From: Brachionus manjavacas
Lineage: Eukaryota; Rotifera; Eurotatoria; Ploima; Brachionidae
Direction: 5' to 3'
NCBI GenBank assembly: GCA_019054805.1
Contig: JAHQIY010000015.1
Span: forward strand, 2,054,001-2,118,000
Length of the DNA: 64,000 nucleotides
Both the position numbers and the translations under genes were made by a program. The notes below the pieces were generated by a model. It saw only the letters and a program-made list of their open reading frames with translations, was not told the DNA's origin and did no database searches. Positions 45,907 to 61,256 of the stretch are shown piece after piece (position 1 is the first letter of the stretch; each line of letters begins with the position of its first letter).

Positions 45907-47478
45907 CTATTTAGATAGAGCACAACGATTAATCATCAATTGAATTGAATCAATTTGTTCCTTAATTTCCACGCTGTCGCTTTCAATCTTTACCACATCA
46001 TCTTTGTACTTTGGATTGCTCAACTTAAACTCTAGAACATGTTTTTTATCACTTAATAATCTCTTTAAGCCTGCAGATAAAAATTGAGAAACATTTAAGT
46101 CAAATCCCCTCGATTCCAAGTATTCCGAGAACTCAATCATTCTTGGAATTAGATCTAGAATTTCATCTTCGAGCAAACTTTCATGTGTCATCCAACACAA
46201 CAGCACTCGGACACTTGACGCCAACAAAAGCAAGGAATTGTCATCCATTTGGCTAAAACCATTACCAATGTTATCTTTAATAAACAAAGAAATAGTTTCC
46301 AGAGCCTCGACAACAATTTTGATAACTTTGCCAAACTCTGGTTCAGCTTCTTTCTCCTCACTTTCACTGAACTCCTCTTCTGAATCGTTCGTGTCAAACG
46401 GGGACGCGGTCGACAGAATTTTTATGACTTGTTCAAGCAATCCATAATAAACAGACATTTTATTCATCAGTGCTTGATCAACTCTCAGTTCATTTGTTTC
46501 GTAACTTTTCTGCAAATTTAGCGAAAGCTGGATGCATAACAAATGGATTAGGAGATAGAAAAAACTTCTGTCTTTCATATAGACTGGTTCAAAATCATAC
46601 ACAGACACAAAATTGCTCAACAGCAAAAATGCTTGCTCTTGAATCGATGACTTAACCTTGCTCTTAAATACATCACTTAAAATACTTATTACACTCACAA
46701 TTAGTGAATCACTCAAATTTGAATTAAATAAAAAATAATCTTTGATCTGAATGTTGGTAAGAAAAAAATTTATGAAATTTAACAGTTTAAATTTAAACTC
46801 GGACTGAACTGAAACTGCACAATTGAGAAACTTTTTGAAGCTTTCTTCAGCTTTTTCACTAGTTTTACCAAGTAGAACTTTTTCTGAACCATCGGCTTTG
46901 CCTTGGATGTCTTTGATTAAATTTGACAGTATCTTACAAGAGACTATTTCGAAATTTTTTTCGTCCTCCAAATCAAAGTCATAGATAACTCTTAGTTCTT
47001 GAGGTGAGTATTTTTCCTTAAGTAAAATGTCATTGATTATTATTTCTATTAGTCCATTTTGGTACAAAAATTCCGGACAGATTTCACTCAATCTATACAA
47101 GAGCTTATAGGCATCTAGTTTAAGAAAGTCCGAGTCCGCATGGTCAGATTTGATTATTTCATAAATCGAGTCTATTTTGGTCAATAGGACTGGATTTGTG
47201 ATCAGTTCAGGGTAGTCGAGAAATTGGGTAAGAATACTGAGACCAACTTGTTTGTACTGAATTGGAGAATCGTCGACAAGTTGTTTGGTTGTGATGAGAC
47301 GAGCTAAAAAGTGCGGATCTATACTCTCAAATAGACGAATATTTAGATTTTCATCTGTTTTTAAAGATTCGTCTAATTTGTGTGATTTGAAGAGCTCTGA
47401 TAGAATTAATAGCAAAGCGAACTTTTTATTGTCGTTCTCGGCTGATTGAAGTGAGTTTATCAAATAATCCAAGTTCAT
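45907..47478 (-). CDS. NCDN: Neurochondrin homologue, intronless and C-terminally short
   Basis: Single frame of 523 residues. Neurochondrin is a cytosolic, helical-repeat (ARM-like) protein linked in vertebrates to neurite outgrowth and receptor regulation. The N-terminus SAENDNKKFALLLILSEL matches the family start. FLARLITTKQLVDDSP, SILTQFLDYPELITNPVLLTKI, SFFYLLIHLLCIQLSLNLQ and ASSVRVLLCWMTHESLLEDE, LDLIPRMIEFSEYL follow in the same order as human neurochondrin (RLLTTKEAPDGCP; DPELAAHPQVLNKI; LLVNLACVEVRLALEE; SVRILGAWLAEE). An acidic insert (SEEEFSESEEKEAEPE) lies at about 371-386. The human protein is about 729 residues; the last ~190 are absent here, and a polyadenylation signal follows the stop at once. 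The adaptor CTNNBL1 was considered but the motifs favour neurochondrin. Confidence 0.82.
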   Translation of the reverse strand: MNLDYLINSLQSAENDNKKFALLLILSELFKSHKLDESLKTDENLNIRLFESIDPHFLARLITTKQLVDDSPIQYKQVGLSILTQFLDYPELITNPVLLTKIDSIYEIIKSDHADSDFLKLDAYKLLYRLSEICPEFLYQNGLIEIIINDILLKEKYSPQELRVIYDFDLEDEKNFEIVSCKILSNLIKDIQGKADGSEKVLLGKTSEKAEESFKKFLNCAVSVQSEFKFKLLNFINFFLTNIQIKDYFLFNSNLSDSLIVSVISILSDVFKSKVKSSIQEQAFLLLSNFVSVYDFEPVYMKDRSFFYLLIHLLCIQLSLNLQKSYETNELRVDQALMNKMSVYYGLLEQVIKILSTASPFDTNDSEEEFSESEEKEAEPEFGKVIKIVVEALETISLFIKDNIGNGFSQMDDNSLLLLASSVRVLLCWMTHESLLEDEILDLIPRMIEFSEYLESRGFDLNVSQFLSAGLKRLLSDKKHVLEFKLSNPKYKDDVVKIESDSVEIKEQIDSIQLMINRCALSK

Positions 47479-48741
47479 TTTTAAATCTTGAATTTTAAAA
47501 TTAGATTAAATAAATTAAAAGAAATATGTTTTTTTTTTGAAATAAAATTTTTAAAATTACAAAAATGATAATGCCTAAATTTTTGACTTCGAAGAGAAGT
47601 TGAAGAATATTGATTTTTTTAGTACTGAATATTAAGATGAAATTTTGTTGATTAAATTATTTAAATTATTTCTAATATAATTAATTAAACATAATTAATT
47701 AAAAGTTGAGATAGTGCAAAAATATTTTTGATATTAATTAGAGAATCCTCAGAGATTACTTTTTTTAAATTAACTTTTTTATCACAAAAATAAATCAACT
47801 TTATAAAAATTAGTATGCTAAACATTTTTTTGATTTTTTTAAAAAGGTAGGCATGTTTCGTGTTTTTCAGCAAAAATGTGCTGATAAGTATCGTATGCTG
47901 GGATGAAGAATGGGTATGCGGAAAAGTTTTATTTGTATGTTAAAAAGTTTTGAAAGTATTTTGGTCAAGTAGATCCAAATTTTTTTATAGTCTAAGAAAA
48001 TAACTGTGTTGGGCACATTTCTTCGAAGAGATAAAAATAATTGGAAACTTTTCGCTAGTTTTTAATTCATTTTGGTACAAAACAAGTAAGTTTAATTTCT
48101 AAAATAATAAAGGTGATGTCAAAAATCTCAAAATAAGCCAGTAATCCGATCTGATTCAACCAGGGACAATTTTATTAATAAGATATTAATTATTCCTTAT
48201 TAAAATATCAAAATTATTAAAATTAATAATAAAAGCTAAGGCAAGCAAACACGCAGAGGCGATCTCCTTGGAGGTCGTATATGCATTTTATAGCACATTG
48301 AGCTATAAAAGGAAAATTGCGGAAATAGAAGAACTTATGCGTTTTTAGAGTCAATAGACATTATTTATAGTACAAAACCTAGAATGAAATTGAATAGATT
48401 TTAAGTATTGTTTAATTCCTTAAAAAGTCAAAGATTGGCTTTAATTTTAATTTATTAATACAAATATTTTAAAATTAGACCAAAATAAACGGCTAAAGAA
48501 TATAAAAAACAATAGTTTACTAAAAATTTAGTAACTTAAAATTTTTAATCTAAAAAAAATATCCGCTAAACAATTAATAAATTTTTTTATTATGCTTGAA
48601 AAAATTCAAATTTCGAAAATATTTAAATACATATATTGAATATAAAACAGAATATATAAAAAAGAAAAGTATAAAAAATTAAATTGATATATATATATAA
48701 TCTCTACTGCTTGAATATAAATTTTTTAAAAATTAATCTTA
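47479..48741. other. Intergenic, neurochondrin promoter side
   Basis: About 1.26 kb between the neurochondrin start and the two-pore channel stop, both on the minus strand. No gene and no defined promoter motif seen; a (TA)n run lies near 48690-48700. Confidence 0.5.
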
Positions 48742-54274
<5,533 letters not shown>

Positions 54275-54436
54275 AATTTACTTAAATGCAATCATTTCAG
54301 GTAAAGAAATAAAAATTCGAATTTTATAATTACCAAAGAGTGTGTCAAAACTCTTAGAAATTAAAATTTTAAAAATTTATAATTATCTTTTATTAGAAAA
54401 AAAAGCAATTTTTTTATACACTTGAGATATTGTGGT

Positions 54437-55371
54437 CTATTTTTTATTTTTCTTTGAAGTCGATTCGTGGCTTTCGCTAGATTGAGATCTTTTTTGGCAT
54501 TTTTTTTCACCATGAGTCAAAAATTCCATTTGAGCATCAATTAATTCACGAATCTCTTCTGTATGAGTCTTACCTTTGCTTGTTTTGTGCGAGCGGGAAC
54601 TCCGCTTGTGCTCCGGTTCTTTAGAGTGTTTAGCTTTGTTTTCTAAAAAGCAAATATTCAATTCTAAAGAATTTTTTGTTAAAAAGTACATACCACTTTC
54701 TTGGTATTTAAATGGTTCATTGCAGGTCTGATAGCCCAGTGTTTTAGATTTGCCCACGGCATATTCGTGTAATTTTAATCGTTCTGCTGGAGAAAAGTTT
54801 ACATACAAATGATTAGTGGTCATGGAAATGTTCCTTTTGTCTGATTTTTTCTTTTTATTTGATTTCTTTTCTCTGTAATTTGACGGATCATACTCAAACG
54901 GTATCGGTAGTTGGTGGCTTTTTTCACTTTGTTGTTCAACATTCTGCAATATTTGACTTTGAGTGTGTTTATCAATGACAATTTGAAATGGAGAATAAAC
55001 ATCCGGTTGTTTGTTGTAATCAGACTTTTTAAAATAAAAAAAAATTTCCTCTTTTTTTGTCAAACGACAGGAAACTTACTTACTAAGTCTTGTTTAGTCA
55101 TAGCCAAGGCTTTAAGTTGACATTTTTTGACATGTTTTTCAAAATTTTTTCTAGAAATGTTTTGGTGTCCTGGATCAAATGGACAATTAAAAATTTCACT
55201 TTTATCATTGTCCTTGAGCATGTCTTCCTTGTTCCAATTGAATTCTTGCAGCCACGAAGACATGCCATTCTCCAATATATCAACAAAATCCTCGAGTTTT
55301 TGCGTGCATATTAAACTTTTATCAAACTTATCAGAAAGCTTTTCGACTTCAAAACTCTCTTTTTTTATCAT
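54437..55371 (-). CDS. SNRNP48: U11/U12 snRNP 48 kDa protein (minor spliceosome)
   Basis: Three exons, 55084-55371, 54694-55024 and 54437-54642, give 274 residues (human 339). This protein recognises the 5' splice site of U12-type introns through the U11 snRNP. The CHHC zinc finger is clear: CPFDPGHQNISRKNFEKHVK followed by KC, that is C-x5-H-x9-H-x3-C, at about residues 63-85. It is preceded by the Trp-bearing helix region (LQEFNWNKEDML). The middle segments YSPFQIVIDKHTQSQILQ, YVNFSPAERLKLHEYAV and HTEEIRELIDAQME follow the order of the human protein (FQIIK; LTQADRLALYDFV; YTEVIRDVINVHMEEL). The tail is Lys/Ser-rich, as in the family. Intron 2 (54643-54693, 51 nt) is in frame and stop-free, so a naive frame reads through it. 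It is divergent from the SOSS-B gene 224 bp away. Confidence 0.88.
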
Positions 55372-55595
55372 CGTTTTTTTTTTATTTAGAAATAAAAAAA
55401 CAAGCTTTATAATTTATTTTTGAAATGAAAATTAAATTTAAAATATTTATTTTTAAAGGTAAAGATTAATTTATAATTTTGTTATTAATTTTGAAGTTTC
55501 AAATCATTTTTAAACATAACTTTGCATATACACTTTAAATTTTTATAAATATTTGTAATTAAATTAGCTTTAAATTTGTATTGTTAAATTAAAAA
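55372..55595. promoter_or_regulatory. Shared divergent promoter region, SNRNP48 / SOSS-B
   Basis: Only 224 bp separate the two start codons of genes transcribed away from each other, so the region must contain both 5' UTRs and both promoters or a bidirectional one. It is almost pure A+T, with no recognisable core motif. Confidence 0.55.
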
Positions 55596-56012
55596 ATGCA
55601 ACAGCAAATTCAAAATCCGGTGCGAGACAACTCACTCAGATTTGTGATGATTAGGGACCTAGAGCCCAATTTAAAGAACATAAACCTTCAAGCCATAGTG
55701 CTGGACGTGGCAAAACCAACCCAGACCAAAGACGGCCATGAAGTGCGCACAGTCCGAATCGCAGATAAGACAGGATCGATAAATTTGAGCGTATGGAATG
55801 ATTACGGTGCCGTACTCAGAGAAGGTGATATTGTTAGATTAAATGGTTGTTTTACTCACATTTGGAAAAATTCGCTTCAAGTAAAGATTGGTAACAAGGG
55901 TCAAATAATAAAACAAGGTGACTTTATGATGGTCTTTAGTGAGCAACCTGATATGAGTGTCTTGTCGTCAGATGTCCTAAAAGAAATTCAAGAACAGCAG
56001 TCAAAAAAATAA
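55596..56012 (+). CDS. NABP: SOSS complex subunit B, OB-fold ssDNA-binding protein
   Basis: Single exon, 138 residues. SOSS-B (hSSB1/hSSB2) binds single-stranded DNA and works with the integrator-linked SOSS complex in double-strand break signalling and repair in the nucleus. One OB fold covers about residues 20-115: [19 protein letters not shown], then [20 protein letters not shown] and [20 protein letters not shown], and [14 protein letters not shown]. Human NABP2 has [20 protein letters not shown] at the same place. The Pro/Gly-rich tail of vertebrate proteins is missing, so only the OB fold and about 20 extra residues remain. The ATG at 55596 gives a 15-residue leader before the conserved start; no earlier in-frame ATG is evident. 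Confidence 0.93.
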   Translation: [138 protein letters not shown]

Positions 56013-56649
56013 ATCTTCATCTGAATATTTTTATTAAGTGTTTGAGTCAAATTTTTGAGCTAGAATTTGTTTTTAAAGTCTATTAAAATTAAAAAAATTA
56101 TTTTTCATGTTTTCTTTCTATTTTTTGGGAAAAAAATTTAAATTAACAGGTAATTTTTAGTCTCAGGTGAATGAGACAAATAAAAAGACATAAATTTTAG
56201 AATTTTTGAAATTAAAAATTTTTTTTTGAAATTATTTAAAGAGGGAGCAAAAATCACCGCAAAACAATAAAAGCTAACATTAGTAAAAACTCAACATTTT
56301 AATATAAATGAACATAAAATTTCCTATTAACTTTACATTATGTTTCTAGATTTCAATAAAATACATAAATTCTCAATGTTGAAAACAATTGCAAAAATTT
56401 TTTCATTTATCTGCTTAATATTAATTTTTTATTCAAAAAAAAAATAAAAAAAATTTTGTTTTCAATGCTCGAAAACCTATAGAAAATAGAACATTAAACT
56501 ACATTAAATTAAATATTTAAGTCATTATGCATTACTATGTGTTAATAAAATAAAATTATATTTAAAAAAAATTTTGTCATTTAAAATAAAAATTTACTAA
56601 TTAAGTTTAAAGAACGCAATAATTAGCCAAATTAATCAGATAATAGACA
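56013..56649. other. Intergenic between SOSS-B and ALR/GFER
   Basis: 637 bp of AT-rich sequence containing the 3' UTR of SOSS-B and the promoter of the ALR/GFER gene. Nothing specific seen. Confidence 0.5.
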
Positions 56650-57238
56650 ATGAATGAAAAACCCAAGCTCGACGATTGCGGAACATGCACCGATTTTCAG
56701 GACTGGATGAATCAGAGCAAAGATAAGTTGAAAGAAAAAGGAGGTGCCAAGTTGGATCGTGTGGCCGATGATGAGCGCAAAAAATCTTACTACACCGAGT
56801 GCCCTTTGTTCAGGAACCAATTAGGTAGAGCTACATGGAGCTATTTGCATACAATGGCAGCATACTATCCATCTAATCCAAGCGAAATAGAGCAAACCAA
56901 AATGAAAGATTTCATCGACACCTTTGCCAAAACATTTCCGTGCAAACATTGTGCAACTGATTTTCAAGAAGAGTAAGCTGAAATTTAAAATTAGACAAAA
57001 ATATGTGTTGAATAAAAATTTGTATTTTATTTTCTTCATATAAATAAAATAATTTTTGTTTAGAGTTGAGAAAAATCCGCCCAGAGTTGAGAATAATGAG
57101 CAATTATCTAAATGGTTCTGTGAACAGCATAACGTGGTAAACCAAAAGCTTGGAAAAGCCGAATTCGATTGCGACCGCGTTTTCGAAAGATGGAAATTCG
57201 GACATTCGCAAAATCCCAAATGCAAGGGTTATTTATAA
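56650..57238 (+). CDS. GFER: FAD-linked sulfhydryl oxidase ALR
   Basis: Two exons, 56650-56972 and 57064-57238, give 165 residues. ALR/Erv1 reoxidises Mia40 in the mitochondrial intermembrane space and passes electrons to cytochrome c. The N-terminal shuttle pair is CGTC in DDCGTCTDFQDWM (human CRACVDFKTWM). The Erv fold follows: GRATWSYLHTMAAYYP, then FAKTFPCKHCATDF with the active-site CxxC, and FCEQHNVVNQKLGKAEFDC with the FAD-contacting H-N-x-x-N. Cysteines matching all four human disulfides are present: shuttle, active site, structural WFC...FDC, and intermolecular TEC...NPKC. The two other vertebrate cysteines in the LCRNHP region are absent. The protein size matches the short ALR core plus the shuttle arm. 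Confidence 0.95.
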
Positions 57239-60189
57239 ACATTTTATCTAATCAAATAAACATGATTTTTAAGCCTGTTTTTCTTGGATCATATTGCCAA
57301 TTAATCGGCATCTAAAATCTAATGTTTAAATTTTGTTTAATATTTATTTAGATTTAAAAAAATAAATGCGAAATAAAGTATTCTCAAGCGAAAAAATTTC
57401 GATTACATTTTAATATGCTATATTTATTAGCGATCAAAGTTCAATAACAATTGGTATCAATAGAATCCGAGAACAAGGCTGGTAATTAAATATTTTAGCT
57501 AAATTTAATGGAAAATTTCCTCACTATTTTTATGGAGAAAATATTAATCATAGTATATTGAAAGAAAAGCAATTTAAAATTAATTAGGCACTATTTCAGA
57601 TAGTTTACAAAAGTTATGGGATTAAAAGTTTTCAATAGATTTATTTTTGCCTAAATAACTCATCTAAAAAAACCTTTAAACTATATTGATAAATGATTTA
57701 CTCCACTTAGTTTTGTTCAGAATCATTCTCTCAAAATTTTTATGTTATTATTTTGTTTTTAAATCATTAGGAAGTTTTTTATTAAAATGTTGTAAGTGAA
57801 TAAATTTATTCTTACTCCTTAAGTCGAAAGGTTAGATTAATTATTTAGACTTTTAATTTTTTTTAAATGTTAAAAGAAAGCTGACCGTATAGCCAAATGT
57901 CAAAAGTCTAATCAACAAAAAAAATTTAAATTTATGAAGACAATAAAAATGAATCATGCGAAGACATTTTGATGATGAGTTTCAGAGCTTTTTGAGCGCG
58001 AAATTTAAAATTTTTCAAAAAATATATCAAATTTTTTTTTAATCTGTGCAATTTTTGAACTGATTAGTCTTATTCAAATGATCATTATCTAATTTTAAGC
58101 GATTAATTTCTGCTCTATTTGATTACGCCTGAGCGCATCAATAATAATTGCTAATTTAAAAAAGCTGAAAAACCTAATTTAATTTAAATCTAAGATTACT
58201 AAAATAATGTTCTTGTTCGATTAGATAATTCGAGCATAAATTTTTCTTATAAATTAAAATGCCATGTTCGAGTATCAAAAAGTATTGCTGAATATTGGCT
58301 AATTAAAAAAAAATATATTCAGTAGGCAACATTTAGGTGATGAAAAGATGAGGAAAAAAATACAAAAATAAAGATTGTCTCTTCTTTTCTTTTATTTTAA
58401 ACACGATGTAAGTCATTTAATTGCTTCTAACAAAAAACATATTAAAAATTAAGGTTAAAATAAAATTACAAATTAGTTTTTAGCTTTCGGAAATTTTATT
58501 TTTTAATAAAATATTAGAAAATATGACAACTAGAGTAGAATTGTCGCATTTTAAAGGTTAAAGGCTGTTGCAGAGTTAATTTAGCCTAAGTCTGATGCAA
58601 ATCTTGGCTCTTAGAAATGAATGACGTAATTTCATTTTAAAAATCTGTTTATGCTGCAGAGTAAAAATTTAGAATTTGACATTCAAAATATTTGCATGAA
58701 ACTTACTTAAGTTCGGAGCGTAGAGATAAAAATTTAGATTTTAGATAATTGATTCAAATTTTTTAACCTTTTACTTAAAAAAATTAGACAACAAAATGTT
58801 TTATTTTAATTAGCCAATTTGTGTACCAAGAATAAACAGAATGTAAATTTTATGTAGGTGAGGTGCAAAGCGTAATCTAAAGCAGAATCCAACTTGAAAG
58901 TTTTTTCTCAGTGCTTTTTCATACAGATTTAGCGAAAAAAAATTTATTTATCTAATTTAAAATTAATTAATCCACCAACAAATTAACAAAGAAAAACTGA
59001 TCATGATCTCTTAATTCCTCCAACAGCCAAAAACCTTAAACGCTTACGTAATAAATAACTTAAAGTACAGGCATTCCAATTTTTTCCTAGAGCTTCAAAG
59101 ACAATTTGGATTTTTAAAATTAAAGCAGATTTTTGCCTCTTTTAACAATTAGCTTATCATATTGTCGAATCAATAATTTTCAGAAATTTAAGAACTTAAC
59201 ATATGTTCCTGTTTAGAGGGCTTTAATCTAATGCATTTTATTATTTCTTCGAACAATTTTTTTAATACATCTTGAATTTTTCACCTATAAAGTAGTTTAG
59301 TTTTGTTTAATTCAAGATTTAAATGAAGCAAGCATAGCTTTATTGTTAAGAGGTTATGTTCTATGATCCTAACAAAAATCAAGTTCGATTTTGAAAAAAA
59401 GCATTTTTACCAGATTTTTTTTAAACAGGAATTTTGACTCTGCTGGTCAAAGGATCATTATTTATAAAATATAAAGAAGAATTTTTTAAAATTTATTTAT
59501 AAATTTTATTTATTTAATCAGTTTCATTAAGAGGTGTCTCTTTTTCAACAATAAATAAATAAATAAATCAAAATTTTTCTCATTCAATTAATTTTTCTTT
59601 ATTTATATTGCTGTGGATTACATCCATTTAATAATCTTGAGTGAATGTGAGTGCTAGATCAAAAAGTTACTCGCTTACCTTTATCAGCTCTGTTTTATCT
59701 TTCACTCGCTGATTAGCTTAAAGATTACCAGGAGGACAGCCTCGAGTGAATGCATTCAACTTAATTTCAATACATTTTGATTGATCGATTAATTAAATTC
59801 CTACACAAATTTATAATTCACTTCAACAAGATTAATTTATTTTTAAGAGTTGGAAAAAAATCTCTATAACAAACTTTAAAGGACTGCATAGATTAGATCA
59901 GACTTCAGATCACTCTAGATCAAGTACCAAAAATAATTAACGCTGGGCAAATAACAAGTAATTACTAAAAGATAAATTCGAGATACAAAGAGTTCTCTCT
60001 AAATTAACTAAATGAGTTTATTTACGTAAATAGTTTAAAAGTAAAAATTGGCTCAAGCACATTTGCCGATCTGTACTTAACTTTAGCTGTTCTTTAGCAT
60101 TTAAATCCAAATTTTAGATAATTTTGTTTTCTAAATTATCTCGAGAATAGACTGCCCTAAAGGGCAGCGATTGTTGCTTGTTTGTTGTA
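57239..60189. other. Intergenic upstream of the MRTF-like gene
   Basis: About 2.9 kb without a supported gene. It should hold the MRTF-like promoter at the high end; a short palindrome CTGCCCTAAAGGGCAG lies at 60152-60167, just before the start codon. A retroelement tail lies at 59518-59570. Confidence 0.5.
59518..59570 (+). repeat. Retroelement-type 3' tail (stem-loop plus AAAT repeats)
   Basis: AAGAGGTGTCTCTT forms a short stem-loop followed shortly by CAACAATAAATAAATAAATAAAT. Same architecture as the tails at 14.18, 39.07 and 41.46 kb. Confidence 0.5.
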
Positions 60190-61256
60190 ATGCAATCTTC
60201 TTCATCAGTATTAATTGTACCGGCTTCTCAATCCAGTGAACAAAAATCGACAGTCATTTTCTTACCAAACTTCATACCATTTGCTACCACTGTAAATAAA
60301 AGTGCTCAACCTGTTAAAAAAGAGCGGCCTATTAAGCCCAATTTGAAGCCAAAGCCGGACAATGAGCCCCGAGTTGATCTAGTCTTGCCGAAGCCTTGCA
60401 AAAGACGCAAGTCTCGCTCCGGCGCTCAACCAAAAAAACAGAGACTTGACTCTGTCAATGTAAAACAAGAGAAAGTAGATGTAGAGCGGTGCAAAGTAGA
60501 GCCAGTTTGTAAAACAGAATTTTCCCAAAGACTGTTTGGTGAGTTACCCGAATATTTTAGTTTGCTTTATCTGGGTTAAATTAATTTCATTAAGCTTGGA
60601 TTTTTAGGATAAAACTCAAATATTTTCTCCATAAAAAAATAATAAAATCATAAATATCAGCATTGAGCAGAATTTTTTCTTTAAGACTCAATTGAATATT
60701 TATCGACAAATTGGAACAACATACTCTCTAGTGGAAACGATACAGACTCAAAAGTACTCGAAAAATTCAGACAATTTCACTGTGCTGATTGTTTAAAATC
60801 ATTCCAAGATCAACAGCACCACCGAGTTAATATGAACACTCCTCCACCTCCACTACAACCCATCTACGAAGACACCATTAATGGTCTGAGTGACTATTTC
60901 GGTCCGGGTTCGGGACAGGCACCTAACCTAAGACTTTTGAGTCAAAATATTCACAGTGACGTCCCTAATTTCAAAACACCCAGTGGCCAAGAAATTTATA
61001 ATTTTGATATACAAGAAAAAAAAACATGTAATTTTATTTTAAAGAAAAAATTTAAATTTAAAAATTGAATTTTTTATTAAAGCTCTGAGTCGAAAATTGG
61101 CTCAACGCAGACCCAAGCAGGAGCTAGTTGAAAGAGGCATTATACCTTGTAAGATCTTGTTTTTATTTAAACAAACAGATGTTAGTTTAAAATATTTTAG
61201 CTTCTCGTTTGCCAGTGCAGCACTATGATCAATTGAAGCATTTGGAAAAAGCCCAG
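60190..61256 (+). CDS. RPEL-motif protein, probable MRTF (N-terminal exons only)
   Basis: Four exons, 60190-60538, 60686-61027, 61083-61148 and 61201-61256, encode 271 residues; the last ends in phase 0 at a GT donor and the rest lies beyond the window. The start is the ATG at 60190 (MQSSSSVLIVPAS). The first 230 residues are disordered-looking, with a basic cluster (CKRRKSRSGAQPKKQRL). Exon 3 carries SLSRKLAQRRPKQELVERGI, an RPEL actin-binding motif with the RRxxxxL spacing of RPEL1 in myocardin-related transcription factors (QQRRTREQLVSQGIM). Exon 4 (SRLPVQHYDQLKHLEKAQ) matches the linker that follows it there (AFHEQRRSLERAR). MRTFs sense G-actin and co-activate SRF. A Phactr-type RPEL protein is less likely because of this linker. 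RPEL2 and RPEL3 are not in the window. Confidence 0.7.

Noticed and set aside
45907..47478. Beta-catenin-like protein 1 (CTNNBL1)
   Set aside because: Both are helical-repeat proteins, but LITTKQ...DPEL...VLLTKI and SVRVLLCWM follow neurochondrin in order and spacing.
57239..60189. An additional gene between ALR/GFER and the MRTF-like gene
   Set aside because: No open frames or spliced runs with protein-like composition on either strand.
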